Shown: positions 46,521 to 58,823 of the stretch, piece by piece | Layout of the letters: the number at the start of each line of letters is the position of its first letter | Position numbering within the stretch: the first letter of the stretch is position 1 | The notes under the pieces: model-generated | What the model saw: the letters and a program-made list of their open reading frames with translations, nothing else | What the model was told of the DNA's origin: nothing | The model's database searches: none | Program-made: the position numbers and the translations under genes | Assembly: GCA_018398805.1 (NCBI GenBank) | Contig: JAGFBZ010000342.1 | Span: 1,448,001 to 1,512,000, forward strand | Source of the DNA: Hirundichthys speculiger | Lineage: Eukaryota; Chordata; Actinopteri; Beloniformes; Exocoetidae | Reading direction: 5' to 3' | DNA: 64,000 nt

Positions 46521-47194
46521 CAGTGATCCCTTGTTAATTCGCGCTTTAAGTTCCGCGGTTTTAGTTAGTCGCGGATTTTTCTGAAATATATTAAAAAAAA
46601 TAAAGAAAAAATTGCGGAAACATCACAGGATGTTGTGCGCGTTCTCTCACAGCGAAGAAATGTTGTGAGCTAGCCCAGCCCCTTTAAGAAGGTGGCCTTA
46701 TGGGTAATGTAGTGTATGTGTCGTGGGGCGGCAGAAGATAACGGGGTTAGATGAAAAGTGTAGTGAGCATCAACAGGAGCCCAGCGTGTATAGATTTACA
46801 TTCTCTGTTAACCGACAGGAGCCCAACAATACAACCTGTGTGATGTTACAAGTTCCTGCAGTGCCAGAATAAAGTGCTCCGTTCCATGCAGAGAAAAACG
46901 GACTGTTTCTTTTGTTGTTGTTAGCTTGTTAGCCGCTAATTACGAGCTAAAAATAGCACAATACCAGCGGTTTCTTTACTACGGTTCAGAGTACAGAGGC
47001 TGTGAAGGTAACAGAAAGACCACAGTTGAGCCTTTGTCTTGTTTTGCTGCAGTGCCTCGCTACTTTTTTGTGGTTTTTAAACATATTTTAAACACATTTT
47101 TTAGGCTCGGGGGGGCTCTGGCTCCTGTTCACAGATTTTGATTTTTGCTGGGGGGTGCCAGTCCCCATTAACCGCGAAAAATAAGGGATCACTG
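46521..47194 (+). mobile_element. pogo/Tigger-like MITE, copy 4
   Basis: This 674-bp copy runs from CAGTGATCCCTTGTTAATTC to AAGGGATCACTG, bounded by TA on both sides. It is among the best-preserved copies here and is in the same orientation as copy 2. Confidence 0.88.
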
Positions 47195-47224
47195 TACCGT
47201 TAAATAAAAGCTAAAACCATTTGA

Positions 47225-47275
47225 ACCCAGACCTCTCATGTGGTAGGTCTTAGCGCTACCATGAGGCCACCAGAA
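47225..47275 (-). repeat. tRNA-like head, possible SINE relic
   Basis: On the minus strand GGTGGCCTCATGGTAGCGC resembles an A box and GGTCTGGGTTCAAAT a B box, about 30 bp apart. A cloverleaf is not obvious and no 3' tail adjoins. It may be a chance match or a short tRNA-derived SINE head. Confidence 0.3.
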
Positions 47276-47325
47276 AGGCCAGACCATTAGGAGGAGAAAA
47301 TCCTGACCTGACGAAGGCATCTGAA

Positions 47326-47540
47326 GAAAAGGACTCTATGTGGCAGTACCACTTCTGACCACACGGGAGCAGTGTCACTAGGAAAGCTCAGGTGTCAGCT
47401 CGGGACGCAAGACTCAGCAAGGTGCACCTTTGGTGACACAAAGTGGTATTACGAGATGTGCCGGACCCTCGACACAGCAGATCTGTGTGCCCCCATGTGG
47501 TCAGAAGTGGTACTGCTACCAAAAGTGGCTTTAAGGCCAT
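47326..47540. mobile_element. fold-back MITE, copy 2
   Basis: The arms CTATGTGGCAGTACCACTTC/TGACCACACGGGAGC and GCCCCCATGTGGTCAGAAGT/GGTACTGCTACCAAAAGTGG are imperfect inverted repeats, matching copy 1 at 16670-16900. Confidence 0.65.
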
Positions 47541-50492
47541 CGATTTTTGGTCAAAGCTTAATCAGAAATCTTCTGATAGCCATCTCTTGTGATCATATTT
47601 TGAATGGACTGTTCTTTCTGCGCAAAGGATTTTGTGCGTCTTGTAGCCGACTGAAAATAGCTAGACAGGAAATGAGCGAAGACACGCAGCAAAAGGCCAC
47701 AGGCCAGGACTCAAGTCAGGTCCAGATTGTTACTTGTAAAACATTGCTGAAACCCTACTCATCCCAGAACTGACAGTGGTGTAAAGTACTCATGATTTGT
47801 AGCTGATGGGATAAATCACTGGTGTGGTGCATAAACAGCAGATTCAGACGTGGCTTAAACCAACCAGCCTGAAAAGTTACTTCAAACAGGTTCCCTTTTT
47901 CTATTGCAGAGCCAAATGCTGTCTCCCCAAGAAGACGGCAGTATCAGCTGATCACACCTTGTTACGCTGTCAGCGAACGCTTGATTCCCAGGATATTATG
48001 CTTCCTAAGATTGCACACAAAAGCAGGAACACACCGGATTATTTTTTCGTCAGCCATTACCATGCAGCACAGGGACACAATTTAAGAGACCTGCATCGTG
48101 CCTCAGTAGCATTGCATAAATGTTATATATAACGATAAAAGGTTTCTCCACAAGAGAATAAGAGTCAAACTCTATATGGCACTTCTTGGGTGTTAGTAAA
48201 TGAGAAGCATAAATACCACTGTTAGTTCCATCACCTTGTATTTGTTAGGTTTTTATAGGTGCAAGGGAAAAGAAACCCCTCGAGAGCAAAAAAGTGCACC
48301 TCAGACCAACCTGGGAGGTTCTGATCAGGACAGTTTTGGTTTCATGGTGGTTGCAGAGCTTTACAAAGAGGAAGCCTTACAAGGTAACACGATGATCCGA
48401 CCTGCAGGAATGCTTCTGAAGTATCGAGTGGCATCAAGAGCGACGCAGTCACGTAGCTCAAAGCAGAGTTTTGAAGCGGTGGTGATGACAATCAGGTTTG
48501 AAATACAATTTTATGTTTACACACAAACATAAAGATGCTCTCCCTGGTTTCGTTTCATTGGTCTTAAGAATGACAACCCGATGTTTGTCTGCGTTTTGGA
48601 CGTTGAAAAGTTCTACGTTGAAATACAACGAATGACACGAGCGAGGATCGAGTGGGAACATTTTGAGATGGGACTGAACTGGGGGCATGCTGAGCGACTC
48701 AAAGGGATAATCAGATGCTATTAAGGGAACATTCTTGAGCTAAAACGACCCTGTTATTAGACTGTAAGGAGCGTAAACTCTTTCAGGGATCAAAACAATG
48801 AGAACCGAAGCAGGTTTGACAGAGAACGAAGCATGCGTTTGCGGAAAAATGGCAATTAATGTTAGCACCTGGGGCCGAACGACCTACGTCAGAAAGCCAG
48901 TAAATAGATATTTAAAGCATCTGACAAGATTTAGGAACATCATGCCACTTGAGCGATGGGGTGGGCAGGACCCACACAGACAAACTGAAGTAACTGTAAC
49001 TTTGGAAATGTACAGAAAGTGTGTAATGAGGACTATGCCACCTTTGTACTGGTTGACAACCAGCTGTCGTGCAAAATACAGTGACAGGATGTAAAAAGGA
49101 GACGGGTCCATGGCCTCTGCTCCCAACTTTGTCATAAACATCATGTACTGATTCAGTTCTTTGGAAGTAAAGGCCACGAACTCTTCTGTTTCTGCGTCTG
49201 TCCGACTCATGAACGTACAACAAGCTGAGATGGGAGATACCTGTGCGGACGCTTTCCGCCCACTTACGAAATCTTTTTTGACTGTAGATCTATTGCTCAA
49301 GTGCAAAAATGATTCTGCTGCAAACACGTATTCGGTTCTCGGTTCACGTCGTTTTGGTCCCAGATGAAAGGTCTCCTGCACGACTCGCCAACTCACAAAC
49401 AGACCAGGGTTTGTTTCAGGTCTGGAATCAAGGACCGTCGTCTCCGCCTTCAGAGCTAACTAACGAGCCTTTGCGTATTCTCGAAATGAAGAACTATCAA
49501 AATGTTTGACTACAGAGGCAAAGTGTCAACTTCAGCTGGTGAAAAAAAAAAACCCAGACATCTTCATTTCGAAGTTTTCAATCATGGTTTTTAAATGATG
49601 GCCGCCAAGCTTTCTGTCTGACACATGATTTCCTGCTTCTCTGAACCAGACGCTGCAAATCTTAGTTTTGACTCTGGAAAAGCATGAATTTAACTGCCAG
49701 CATGTTGCAACTTGTGGGAACCTCGACTCTTGACAGTGACGTCTAGATTTGTCTCCTTATTTACGACTTTGGCAGATTTATTTATCGCCGGTTTCACTGT
49801 CGAACAAGATCGCATTTCACTGCGAAACTCTACAGTGGTGTCAGCAAGTCCTTTTTTTTTAGTAGGTATGTTTTATATATGTGAGTGACGCAAGAGGAAG
49901 ACACACTACGAGAAACAAGACAAGCTCCTACTGGAGGACGTTAAACTGAAAAGTAGAGGTCTGATCTTGTGAACCCGATGTTTAATTGATTTTGTTCGCT
50001 GATTGCTGTGAAACGTGAACCGAAGCACGAGAGGCATGCGAAGCATTTCCTCGTTCTTGCTTTATAGACCAGCTGCTGACTGGTCTGGACCGAAGCCATG
50101 CCAGGTGCCTGTTCTCTTTTATTGTAGAAAACAATTATGCTAATGTGAAGAATGTGGTTTGCTGTTGTCTTACTGAAATAAGCAAGGCTTTGTTACACGC
50201 ATCCCCCGTCCGTCTGGTTCAGCATTGGCGGAGTCTTCACAGATGGTGGAGTTACTCGTCGGACCACGTCAGAGGAAGAGGAGGAGAAAATCTCAGGCTG
50301 GTTTTGGCTCTTTGGCAAGAAGTGTTGAGAAGAAACGGGATGGAGGGCGTACAAGCGAAGGACCAGAGAATAACGTGATAAACTTTGGACTGGCTCTTAC
50401 TGTATTACGAAAGTCACAAGAAGAAAAGGGATGCCAGACCGACAGTGAGCGCTCCATCTTCTTGCTGAAAGTTGTCGCTGTGGTTTCCTGTT
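47541..50492. other. intergenic, no gene seen
   Basis: About 3 kb of unique-looking sequence. Frames up to 170 codons (for example 48884-49396 on the minus strand) have no recognised domain, and frames overlap on both strands. No element identified. Confidence 0.5.
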
Positions 50493-50496
50493 TTAA

Positions 50497-51045
50497 CCCT
50501 TTAAGCGCCAAAGTCGCAATATTGCGACAAGCAACATTGCTGACTATAACAGGCTGTATCTATAAATGTGAAGCCGAATCTTGTTATTACTCTTCACCAG
50601 GAGATGGCGGACATGCGCGCCTGTAATCAGAGAACCATTTTTGGTGGTGGCGCTATTCAAAGTTTTAGCATAAAATGAGTTTGAAAAACACCCTCCGGCG
50701 CAGAGATGCGTGGCACAGCAGTGGTAGAAATGCTGAGCGTAGCGAGAGCATTGAAGAGCGAAAGAGTGTTTTTTTCATTTACTCACGATGTCAAGACGTC
50801 GGTTTACCGTCCACGATGTACTTTGTCAGGTACTGGCTAACATTTTCCAATATGGCCGCCACCTTGTGATGTCATGATATGCAAATTATATGAATAATTC
50901 CACTCTCATCACAGACTTTGAGTCATACTGAACAATTTTCTCATTGACAGTATACCTTTATCTCAAACTGCTTTCAAGTTATAGCCTTTGAAATCTTGAT
51001 ATCAAAATTGTACATTTTCTTGAAAAAACTCCGGGGCCTAAAGGG
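50497..51045. mobile_element. piggyBac-like MITE at TTAA
   Basis: This 549-bp element has ends CCCTTTAAGCGCC and GGGGCCTAAAGGG, bounded on each side by TTAA (50493-50496 and 51046-51049), the exact piggyBac target. Just inside the left end is the perfect 16-bp palindrome GTCGCAATATTGCGAC. No transposase. Confidence 0.85.
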
Positions 51046-51049
51046 TTAA

Positions 51050-54000
51050 TGTGGCAAAGTTGTCCACTCTGTAATTTCCTTTTTGCTCGTTCCTTGTTTT
51101 TCAAACATGACTCACGCTTATGTCTCCTGAAACTGGTGCTTCCCGTCGGTCCCTGTCCTCCTGTGAAGACTATGCTGAAATAGGTAAGTTTCACCTTGTG
51201 TGCGATGGTTCATAGTTTTGTAAAGTAAAATGAGTCGACTAGCTGTTCTTTGTCCGTTAGCATTACGTGCTTCTGCTCACGTTTTTAGTTGTTATTTGAT
51301 CACATTTCGTCATTTCAGGATGCTACTATGAGTTGTGTGCAGTGCTTTTGTGTACTTTGGCTGCAGCGTGGCCAGGGGATGCATGTCTGCTGAACCAACC
51401 ACATCGCTGCACTGAAAGCTGTTGTATTGTCGCCTGGACGGCCTTGCTAACTCTCCCTCTTTGATACGACAGGAGTCAGACTGTTTTCTCTGGATTCAAC
51501 TTTGACCTCCAGGGGTCAACACCAACGGACGGAGGTGAAACTGATATGCCACTGGACAGATGTACAGCCAGCCGAAGAAATGAACCGTGTGACACCTGCC
51601 TCCTGGGTGTTTCGAAAGCTGTCCCTTTTCTTGCATGAGCCAGTGCATTAAGCCTGCCCTCAAGACCGTTTTAGTGCGTTCTGCGCTGGTGGAAATGGCC
51701 GTGAATGGGAGGGATGCTAGACCATCTGACTTGAAAACATTTTTGTGAAGCGACTGGGTACGGCTAGCACAGCTCGCCGCAATGTTGGCGTTTTATCTTC
51801 TTCAGTAGTTTCGGTCGGTTCTGCAGGCTTTGCTTACTCTGCTGGTAACACTGGGATTCACCTGGAAAACGGATCCACATGTACTTCCAGCTGTGCACGG
51901 GGCTCGACTCCTAACTTACATGACAGCGCCGTACCATGCTTGGACTGTAGGGGACTGGGAGCAAACAAAAAAACAAAAAGACTCCTGCAAATCTTCTGTG
52001 GTGCTGCTTTAAGAACAAACGAGTCTTAATTCCCCTTTCAGTATGAGCCTCCCCCCCCCCCCACCATTTGCAAACAAAAACAGAGTTATGTTGATTTGCA
52101 CATAATTGCACTAATTTTTCCATTAAATTTTACACGTTAGCCCCAGTACCTTGTTAAACAGGGTCATAAAATGAAAGAGGAAAGTTGACTTGGGTGAAGT
52201 CTGTTTCTTAAAGAATGAGACCAAAAATGTAAAAGATAAATAGAAGCTGCACTTTGAATTGCAGTGCAGACAGTAGTCATTTAATTTAAAAAGTGACAGC
52301 AATAAATACAAATGTACCCTTTTCCCATTTTTGACCAAATGCTGACAGAAATTATTCTGTTTCTGTCCCTGGTGGCAATAAAACAGTAAAATGCTGCCCT
52401 GACACTTCATTCAAATGACCAATAAATAGCTTAATAACTCAACAGTACGCTTCTATCCATTTAGCAGCTACAGTCTACAGCGGGTTCGTCTGAGTCACAT
52501 CATCAACATGGCACTAGAGATTTCATCCTGGGGGGGGGGGGGGGGGCAACGTAGGACACCAGCCAGGCTTAACCCGACTGGCGAATGCGTGCGCTGTGGC
52601 AATAAAGTTTTCACTGGAGCGACAGAAAATCCAAACACATTACCCGCTCCTGATTGTTAGATCAACAACCTCAACGTTAAAAATCAAGTGGCAGTAGGAG
52701 GGTTGGCTTTTGTGAATAAACATGACAATGAATGATTTCCACGCTGCAAATGGGGGTATCTACGTGAAAAAAGGGGTGACTGAAGTGGAAATAATGTTCT
52801 GGTGAGCGTTGCCCAGAAATCAGACGAAGAGAAGGATATAACAGCCCAGCTGAGGCAAAGGAAGGGCAAGAGGGTGCGGTGGAAAAATTTGGCATCTTTT
52901 AAGGAAATCTGAAATTAAAAAAAACACCTATCAACTAAGCACTGCAAGTCAATTCAAAACAAAGTACTTTTGCAACTAGGGCAGCGCTTTCTGGCAGTGG
53001 TGAATGAAACTGCATCATATGTAATAATTGACAAGTCCCCCTTTGCAATTTAAGTCTTACTGTAAGGCGGTCCAATCTTTTTCATCAATGACATCAAGTC
53101 AGATAAAGTTCCTAAGTCATCACTCCAAACGAATCTCCAGATTCTTCGCATCTTAGCTGGCTTTGACCATTGAAGTAACACGGGACAGTCGTAGGTGGAG
53201 GTCTCTCTCACTGTTTAAACCTTTATCCTCTTACATACATTTCTCTGGCACTTGTACCCTGGTAAAATCACATTAAGAAACCCCACCAAACGTAAACATT
53301 TAAAGAAGAAATTTGCAGACTGTGGGTTTTTTTTTTTTCAGGTTGTTTCTTTGTGAAAAAGCGCTTCTCGTCGGACGTCATCTTATCAGTGGCGGCGCCG
53401 CATGCTGGTAACCGTGTCGGTGGTCTGGAGGGAGCGGAGATACAGGACCGGATGGCGTTGTTCAGAGGTCATGATGGGACGGCGTGGTGCCTGGAGTCAG
53501 CCACCACCCAGAACAACAGCACCTGAAGGGCCACCATCAGCCAAAGGGAGGGACTCAGGCCGGACACGCCGCCACAGTCAGCGTCCTCCTCCTGTCGCCA
53601 AGCAGGGAGGAAAAAGGGCTGATGTCATTAGTGGAAAAACAGTTCAGTTAGTAGTTTTCAACTGGCCGTTTGCTAAACAGTCACTGCCCAGATAACTTGG
53701 TACGGTGGGAATCAGATGTTTTGCAGTTGCAATGCAACCTGCAACCACGGCCTTGAAAAATAACCTTGGTTGATGTTTCTAGAAGCAAATTTCATCACAG
53801 AGCGATCGAGACAATAGAGGAAACCAAACGATGTCCACTGGGTTGGCCGCACCGGTCAAAACCAGCTGTTACTGCGGCAGTTGGGGCGTTTGCGCTATTA
53901 GTAAACAAAATGGGGAAGAACATCGACAAGCTGAACCTCGCAAGAAACTCTGGGCTACGACGAATAGGTCAACGCCGACTGCGAGACGAGTGGTAATCCT

Positions 54001-54489
54001 GTCTACTTCCACTGGAGGAAGCCATCATCATGTCGGCAAAGCATCTTACAGATCATATTCCCCAGTAGCCGGGTCGCCCTTTACGCAGGGCCCGTCGTAT
54101 GGGGAGAGATGGGACCCAAACTGGTACTGATCAACCCTGGGTCCCACCGGGGGCTAAAGTGGCATGGCACTGAAAGACCAAATGAACACCTCAGATTCTT
54201 TGCTGTGTTCTTTCAGCACATCTTTTTAAAAAACCACGTTGAGAGAGTCACTGGTCTGGAAAAACTTCCTGGTGGGCGCCAAGTGCCAGAAACATGATTC
54301 ATGTTTATGCCAGGATGCAAGTTTTTTTTCCCAACTGAAGACTGTACCAAGATGCAGACTGTTTACCCGCGTTACCTGTCATGACGTTAAGCTTGATCGC
54401 ACGCGTGGGTGATGACCACTGACTTAGCTCGCTGTAGCCTTTAGTTCCTTTAACATTGTTTCTTGTATAAGATGGTAGATTGCGCCTAG
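51050..54489. other. intergenic, no gene seen
   Basis: Mostly unique. Contains C runs near 52050, a G run of about 17 at 52531-52547 and a T run near 53330. No supported gene or complete element. Confidence 0.5.
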
Positions 54490-55317
54490 AATGGTGACCT
54501 GCGATCTAGTCCTCTGACCATCTCACCTCAGTGCTGCTACCTGCATCTGTTTATATAGTCATCTCTGTATTTCATGTACTTACAATGAACCAGTCAGAAT
54601 ATACATGCTGTAATTTTTCCCATTAAAGCTAATTGATAATAACCATTTATACATTTTTTCTAGTGTAGTGTTGAGGGCAGCACGGTGGCTTGGTGGTCAG
54701 CACTGTTGCCTCACAGCAAGAAGGTTCCTGGTTCGAACCTCGGCAGGGGCCTTTCCAAAGACATGCATGTGAGGTTAAATGGTGGTTCTAAATTGCCCAT
54801 AGGATTGTGAGTGTGCATGGTTGTTAGTTTATATGTGGCAATGGACTGGTGACCTGTCCAGGGTGTACCCTTGCCTTTTGCCCGTAGACAGCTGGGATAG
54901 GCTCCAGCTGATCCCCGTGACCCTTCAAGGATGAAACGGGTATAGAAAATGGATGGATGGATGAATAGCGTAGTGTCACCAGGGTGTATGTGCTGTCCTC
55001 TCTCCCTCCTCTTTTCTTTCTTTATCCAGCTGGTCTTCAGCAGGAAGGTCCCCCCATATGATCCAGGTCCTGATCAAGGTTTCTCCCTCTTAAAGTGGAA
55101 TTTTTCTTGCCACTGTTTGGCTTAAAGTTTTTTTTCTCCCTCTGTGGGAGTTTTTTTTAATTGCTATTATCCTTGATTACGATTTAATATTATAATTTTA
55201 GTTAATGATATTTGTTCGGGGGTCATAATCTGGGTCTCTGTTAAGCGCCTAGATACAATTGTCATTGTAACAGACGCTATAGAAATAAAACTGAATTTAA
55301 TTGAATTGAATTGAATC
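54490..55317 (+). mobile_element. non-LTR retroposon 3' end, copy 2, split by a SINE
   Basis: The same sequence as 41905-42334, from GATCTAGTCCTCTGACCATC to the AATTGAATTGAATTGAAT tail. A SINE and flanking sequence interrupt it between about 54565 and 54995. Confidence 0.65.
54672..54965 (+). mobile_element. tRNA-derived SINE with L2-like tail
   Basis: It starts with GGGCAGCACGGTGGC, has an A-box-like TGGTGGTCAGCACTG and a clear B box GGTTCGAACC, and ends with GGATGAAACGGG before an (ATGG)n tail. Imperfect target duplications TAGTGTAGTGT (54661-54671) and TAGCGTAGTGT (54966-54976) flank it. It would be transcribed by RNA polymerase III and moved by the L2-type LINE whose tail it shares. Confidence 0.88.
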
Positions 55318-55896
55318 GCAGTGAGGTTTAACAAACGGCCAACTGGAGCTACACAGTTTCAAAAAGCTGAGAGAGAATATAAAAAAGTTCCACAGTTGCT
55401 TTTTTATATTTTAGGAGAAAACTTTTGTTTGACCAAACATTGTCCGATGCTCTCTGTATGTTTCAGATGAGGGGGCGAACGGGAGAGCCAAAGTGGAGGA
55501 AAAAGACAAGCAAAAAAATGTGGATGCAAATGAGAGGCGGGAGATCTGTTTTTACTAGAGTCTGAATACATCAGCGGCCACCAGAGACTCCCGACTTGGA
55601 TTGGGGTAATGATAGATGGGGAAAGATACAAGAGCATGGCTAAAAGTTCAAAGTTAGGTGAGACGGAGAAAATGTTGATGAGAGACAGACAGAGACGGGG
55701 AGGTGAAGTCAGACACCGGTAGAGGACCAGAGGAGTGACGGGTGATGAGGACAAGTGTGGGAGAAAGACGGAGAGAAGCAGGAACGTAAAAAAAAAAAAA
55801 GGGGAGACAAAGTGAAGAAAGCAAGCCGAGAAAGGAGACTCACAAGACTGCTAGACTGAAAGCAAGACAATGTTAATGAGACATGTAGAGCGAGCG
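55318..55896 (-). other. putative cacna2d1 3' UTR and downstream sequence
   Basis: Downstream of the predicted stop codon on the minus strand. Purine-rich on the plus strand, with an A run near 55788-55800. No clear AATAAA was found close by, so the transcript end is undefined. Confidence 0.4.
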
Positions 55897-55998
55897 TCAT
55901 GGGACTGACCCGAGACAGCACATGAACAGTGGCAGCAGCGACATGAGCGGGGAGGAGGCCAATGGGGAGCCTGCGCTCCTCCGGCACATGGCCTCATC
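55897..55998 (-). CDS. cacna2d1: cacna2d1 last coding exon: C-terminal hydrophobic tail
   Basis: The acceptor TTAG (56000-55999) after a long pyrimidine tract is in phase 0 with the exon ending at 58650. It encodes 33 residues and a TGA (55899-55897). The product starts D-E-A-M-C-R-R-S-A-G and ends in a hydrophobic stretch (M-S-L-L-P-L-F-M-C-C-L). The human tail (E-D-Y-T-D-C-G-G, then a hydrophobic end) has the same plan: one cysteine, a small polar spacer, then hydrophobic. In alpha-2/delta proteins this end serves for membrane anchoring, probably as a GPI signal. Identity to human is low, so the exon rests mainly on splice sites, phase and character. Confidence 0.58.
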   Translation of the reverse strand, partial: DEAMCRRSAGSPLASSPLMSLLPLFMCCLGSVP

Positions 55999-56000
55999 CT

Positions 56001-57859
56001 AACCAACAGCCAATCACAAGGCAGGAAATCGAGAAAACAGAGAGAAACAGAGAGTCATGCAGCAGAAGGTCCAGGCAGTTCACAGGTTAGCAAGCAAACG
56101 TGAGCAGAAGCGTTAGCATTTTAAAGGAGGCGTTAGCGTCGCGGTGGCCGTCTGCGTGAGAGGAAGAAAGGGCGGGCATCGGAGACGGACGCTGGAACGA
56201 GACTATAGAGTGAAAACAAACACGGCATTCGAGCGCCGAGGTTTCACACGCAAAAAAAATCCGGCGCGGCTCATGAAAGTGTTTGTTTAGCTTAGTTATT
56301 CATAATGCGGGGAACAACCGGCTGTTTATCTTCGCGTGGGAAGCCCCCGCACAGACGGGCCTTTGAGGGAAAATAGAGCGAAGTGACGCGCGCCGCGTAA
56401 AGATATTAGTGATGGAAAAGCGCCACGGCTTGGATTTCCTCAGTGATATACTGTATCATGTCCACACTGGGGGAGCAGCTCAAGTATGTTGGTCCTCAGC
56501 CAGCGACTGAAAGTGCTCTCGAGCTAAAGTGAAATCCTGGTCTTTGTTTTATTGCTCTAATTTGTTGCCGTTGCTTCCTTTTTGCCTTCCAAGGTTAAAA
56601 AGTCAGAGCGGATCAGCTTTTCATCAGAAATGTTAGCATGAGCGAATGGGGAGAAAACAGGGATGCAGGACATGACAAAACAGGCGTCCCGAGACCAGAG
56701 GCGGTTTATGCGAACTGAAATTTATGCCGCGCCGACTGAACACATGTATTTCCATATTACCACATGTACATGTCCTCCCTCATCGAAGCTTATATGTTTA
56801 TCCAGCTTTAAAACTGACCGGTTGCAGATTCTGCCGGTCGAACATCTGGTCAAACGCAGGTTGAAAAGCTGCTCGTTTTAATTTAAGGTTTGTCTCAAGG
56901 ATGGATCGAGTTGTTGGGCGTAATGTGACCACAGAGACACCGGGAGAGTTTATCATCATCTGAACGTGGACGTACGTTCAAGCATCTTTCAGCAGCCACA
57001 ACTTAAACCGTCCTGGTTCACCTCAGCTGCTCTCATCTGGTTGATTTTTATTTATCTTTTTGTTTTTCCAAAAGCAGCTGTTACTGGTGAAAACACTCCT
57101 GTGAACCCATAGTTTGTAAACTGACATGTGGCTAATAATCTGATGGGAAGAAGAAAAATCATCTGATTTTCAGATCACCGTCGTGCATGCTGTTGTGATT
57201 TACATCACATTGGATTTTTTTATTAATTAAAGGAACCCCAGACAGACAGACCACTACATCAGAAATGTCTGTAATGCCTGTTTTTTGTGTTTAAAAGGAA
57301 CCCCCCCCCCCACATGATTATTTTAATGTAGCAACAACTGCTTCTCTAAGATTGCTGCTTATGTCTTGCCCTCTAACGCCTACCACGGCTCTATTTATAG
57401 AGACCTGCACACCTGCTGATGATTAGCAGCACCTGGGTAGACATCAGCCCAGCTGTTATCCAGTGGTGGGACCTCCAGAGGGCTCCCAAAAACCTCAATG
57501 AACCGAAGCACCGGGGTAGCGACGAGCGGTGTACAAGCGTACACGAACGCACCACGGTCCTCAAAAAAGAAATACCTGACGCGTGCGTGAGACGCGACGT
57601 GGCTACGCAGCTGTATGTCCCTCTGGTGCGCTGGACTTGGGCGGTAAAACGCAGACAACGAAACTACGACCCCAACAACGTCGGTGTAACGGCCCAACAT
57701 GTCGTTCTCTCTTCCGTGACCGGATCAAAAAACAGAAGAGGAACTTCCTCCGGGTCCTTCCCCGACACCAGGGCTAGGCAGTCCCAGTCCTGGAGGACCC
57801 CTGTCCTGCATGTCTTAGATCAGCTCGTCATCAAGGTCTGCACAAGACCATTAATGACC
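56001..57859 (-). other. cacna2d1 last intron, distal part
   Basis: Unique-looking, with CpG-rich stretches near 56150-56420. It contains one 202-codon plus-strand frame (57419-58027) that runs into a MITE and has no known domain. Blocks near 57770 and 58135 may be the two halves of another repeat split by the MITE at 57860. Confidence 0.5.
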
Positions 57860-58117
57860 AGAGCTGAGCGATTTTATCGATTCTGTGATATATATCGATA
57901 TTTTATCGAGTATCGATTTTTCAGCCGATATTCAGTCGATATTCTAAGCTTCTTTCAAAGCCCCTGTATCCCACCTTTAAAAGCTTGCAAGCAACAATTT
58001 GCACTTTTAAAATATCAAAATCTTTAAAATGTATTGTAAGATGAATATCGATATATATCGTATCGCGAGCCGAACATCGTGTATCGTATCACGAGATTAG
58101 TGTATTGCTACAGCCCT
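57860..58117. mobile_element. ATCGAT-rich MITE, compact copy
   Basis: This 258-bp copy starts AGAGCTGAGCGATTTTATCG and ends GTATTGCTACAGCCCT, showing both family ends. The flanks TAATGACC and AAACGACC suggest an 8-bp target duplication with two changes. It lies in the last cacna2d1 intron. Confidence 0.75.
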
Positions 58118-58649
58118 ATAAACGACCCACTCATTTGAATCAGGTGTGCTACAGCAGAGAAACATCTAAGACTTGGAGGACACCTGGATTTGCCTGTACG
58201 GCTACATTTGAGATGGCATTCTGCCCCCTAGTGGAGACCATCATCATTACATATGCCGCCCACGCAGTACGGAAGCAGGAGGCGCCGGTTGGGTGCGCAA
58301 ACAGACGTGAACGTTTGGTCAAACTACAAGTACGTCCCAGGGTTATTACTTAAAAGTTACTGCTGCTAAAGGTGGCTCTACAAGCTAGTAAATCACGGGG
58401 TACTTAGCACTGGCAACGTGGTTTGTTTTTCCTGCTGGCCTCCTTTTAGTTAAAGAAATAATGTTAGTGAGAATAAAGTTACATGCTTTTGCTTGTCTGA
58501 GGGTGTAGTTGGCCAGTATTAACACACAACACTGGCTATAAAGGAACTTTTCTACATGTCAGCATTGCTGTCCCAAATCTTTGAAGGCTTGAACGGGTCC
58601 AGTGACAGAAGTGGTACATCCGATGGTGCGAGTGATGGAAGCTACTTAC

Positions 58650-58729
58650 GTGTTCGTTGTTATCGAAACAAACAGGCCCTTTCCTGTAGCGGGGGCTGAG
58701 GGCCGTGACGCAGGGGTCGGGTCCTTCAG
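58650..58729 (-). CDS. cacna2d1: cacna2d1 penultimate coding exon
   Basis: This 80-nt exon has acceptor CCAG before 58729 and donor GTAAGT at 58649. It encodes the end of S then E-G-P-D-P-C and P-R-Y-R-K-G-P-V-C-F-D-N-N-E-H. The human protein has D-G-P-N-P-C and P-R-Y-R-K-G-P-D-V-C-F-D-N-N, so the match is close, with one residue missing. It belongs to the extracellular delta portion, where the cysteines take part in disulphides. It sits 95 bp from the edge of a large Harbinger-like insertion (58824-60405). Confidence 0.94.
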
Positions 58730-58823
58730 CTGGAAGAGCGGACTCAGGATCATGACACAACTGGTGAGTAATTGTGCGCTAGCGCTAGCACGACCGGTGC
58801 CCCCCTTTTTCTGAGGACACAAA

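Noticed and set aside
47225..47275. Functional tRNA gene
   Set aside because: Only A- and B-box-like motifs are visible; no acceptor stem or cloverleaf could be drawn.
48884..49396. 170-codon minus-strand frame
   Set aside because: No domain recognised and open frames overlap on both strands. Treated as chance.
57419..58027. 202-codon plus-strand frame
   Set aside because: Its last third reads straight through an ATCGAT MITE and the rest has no known motif. It lies antisense in a cacna2d1 intron.
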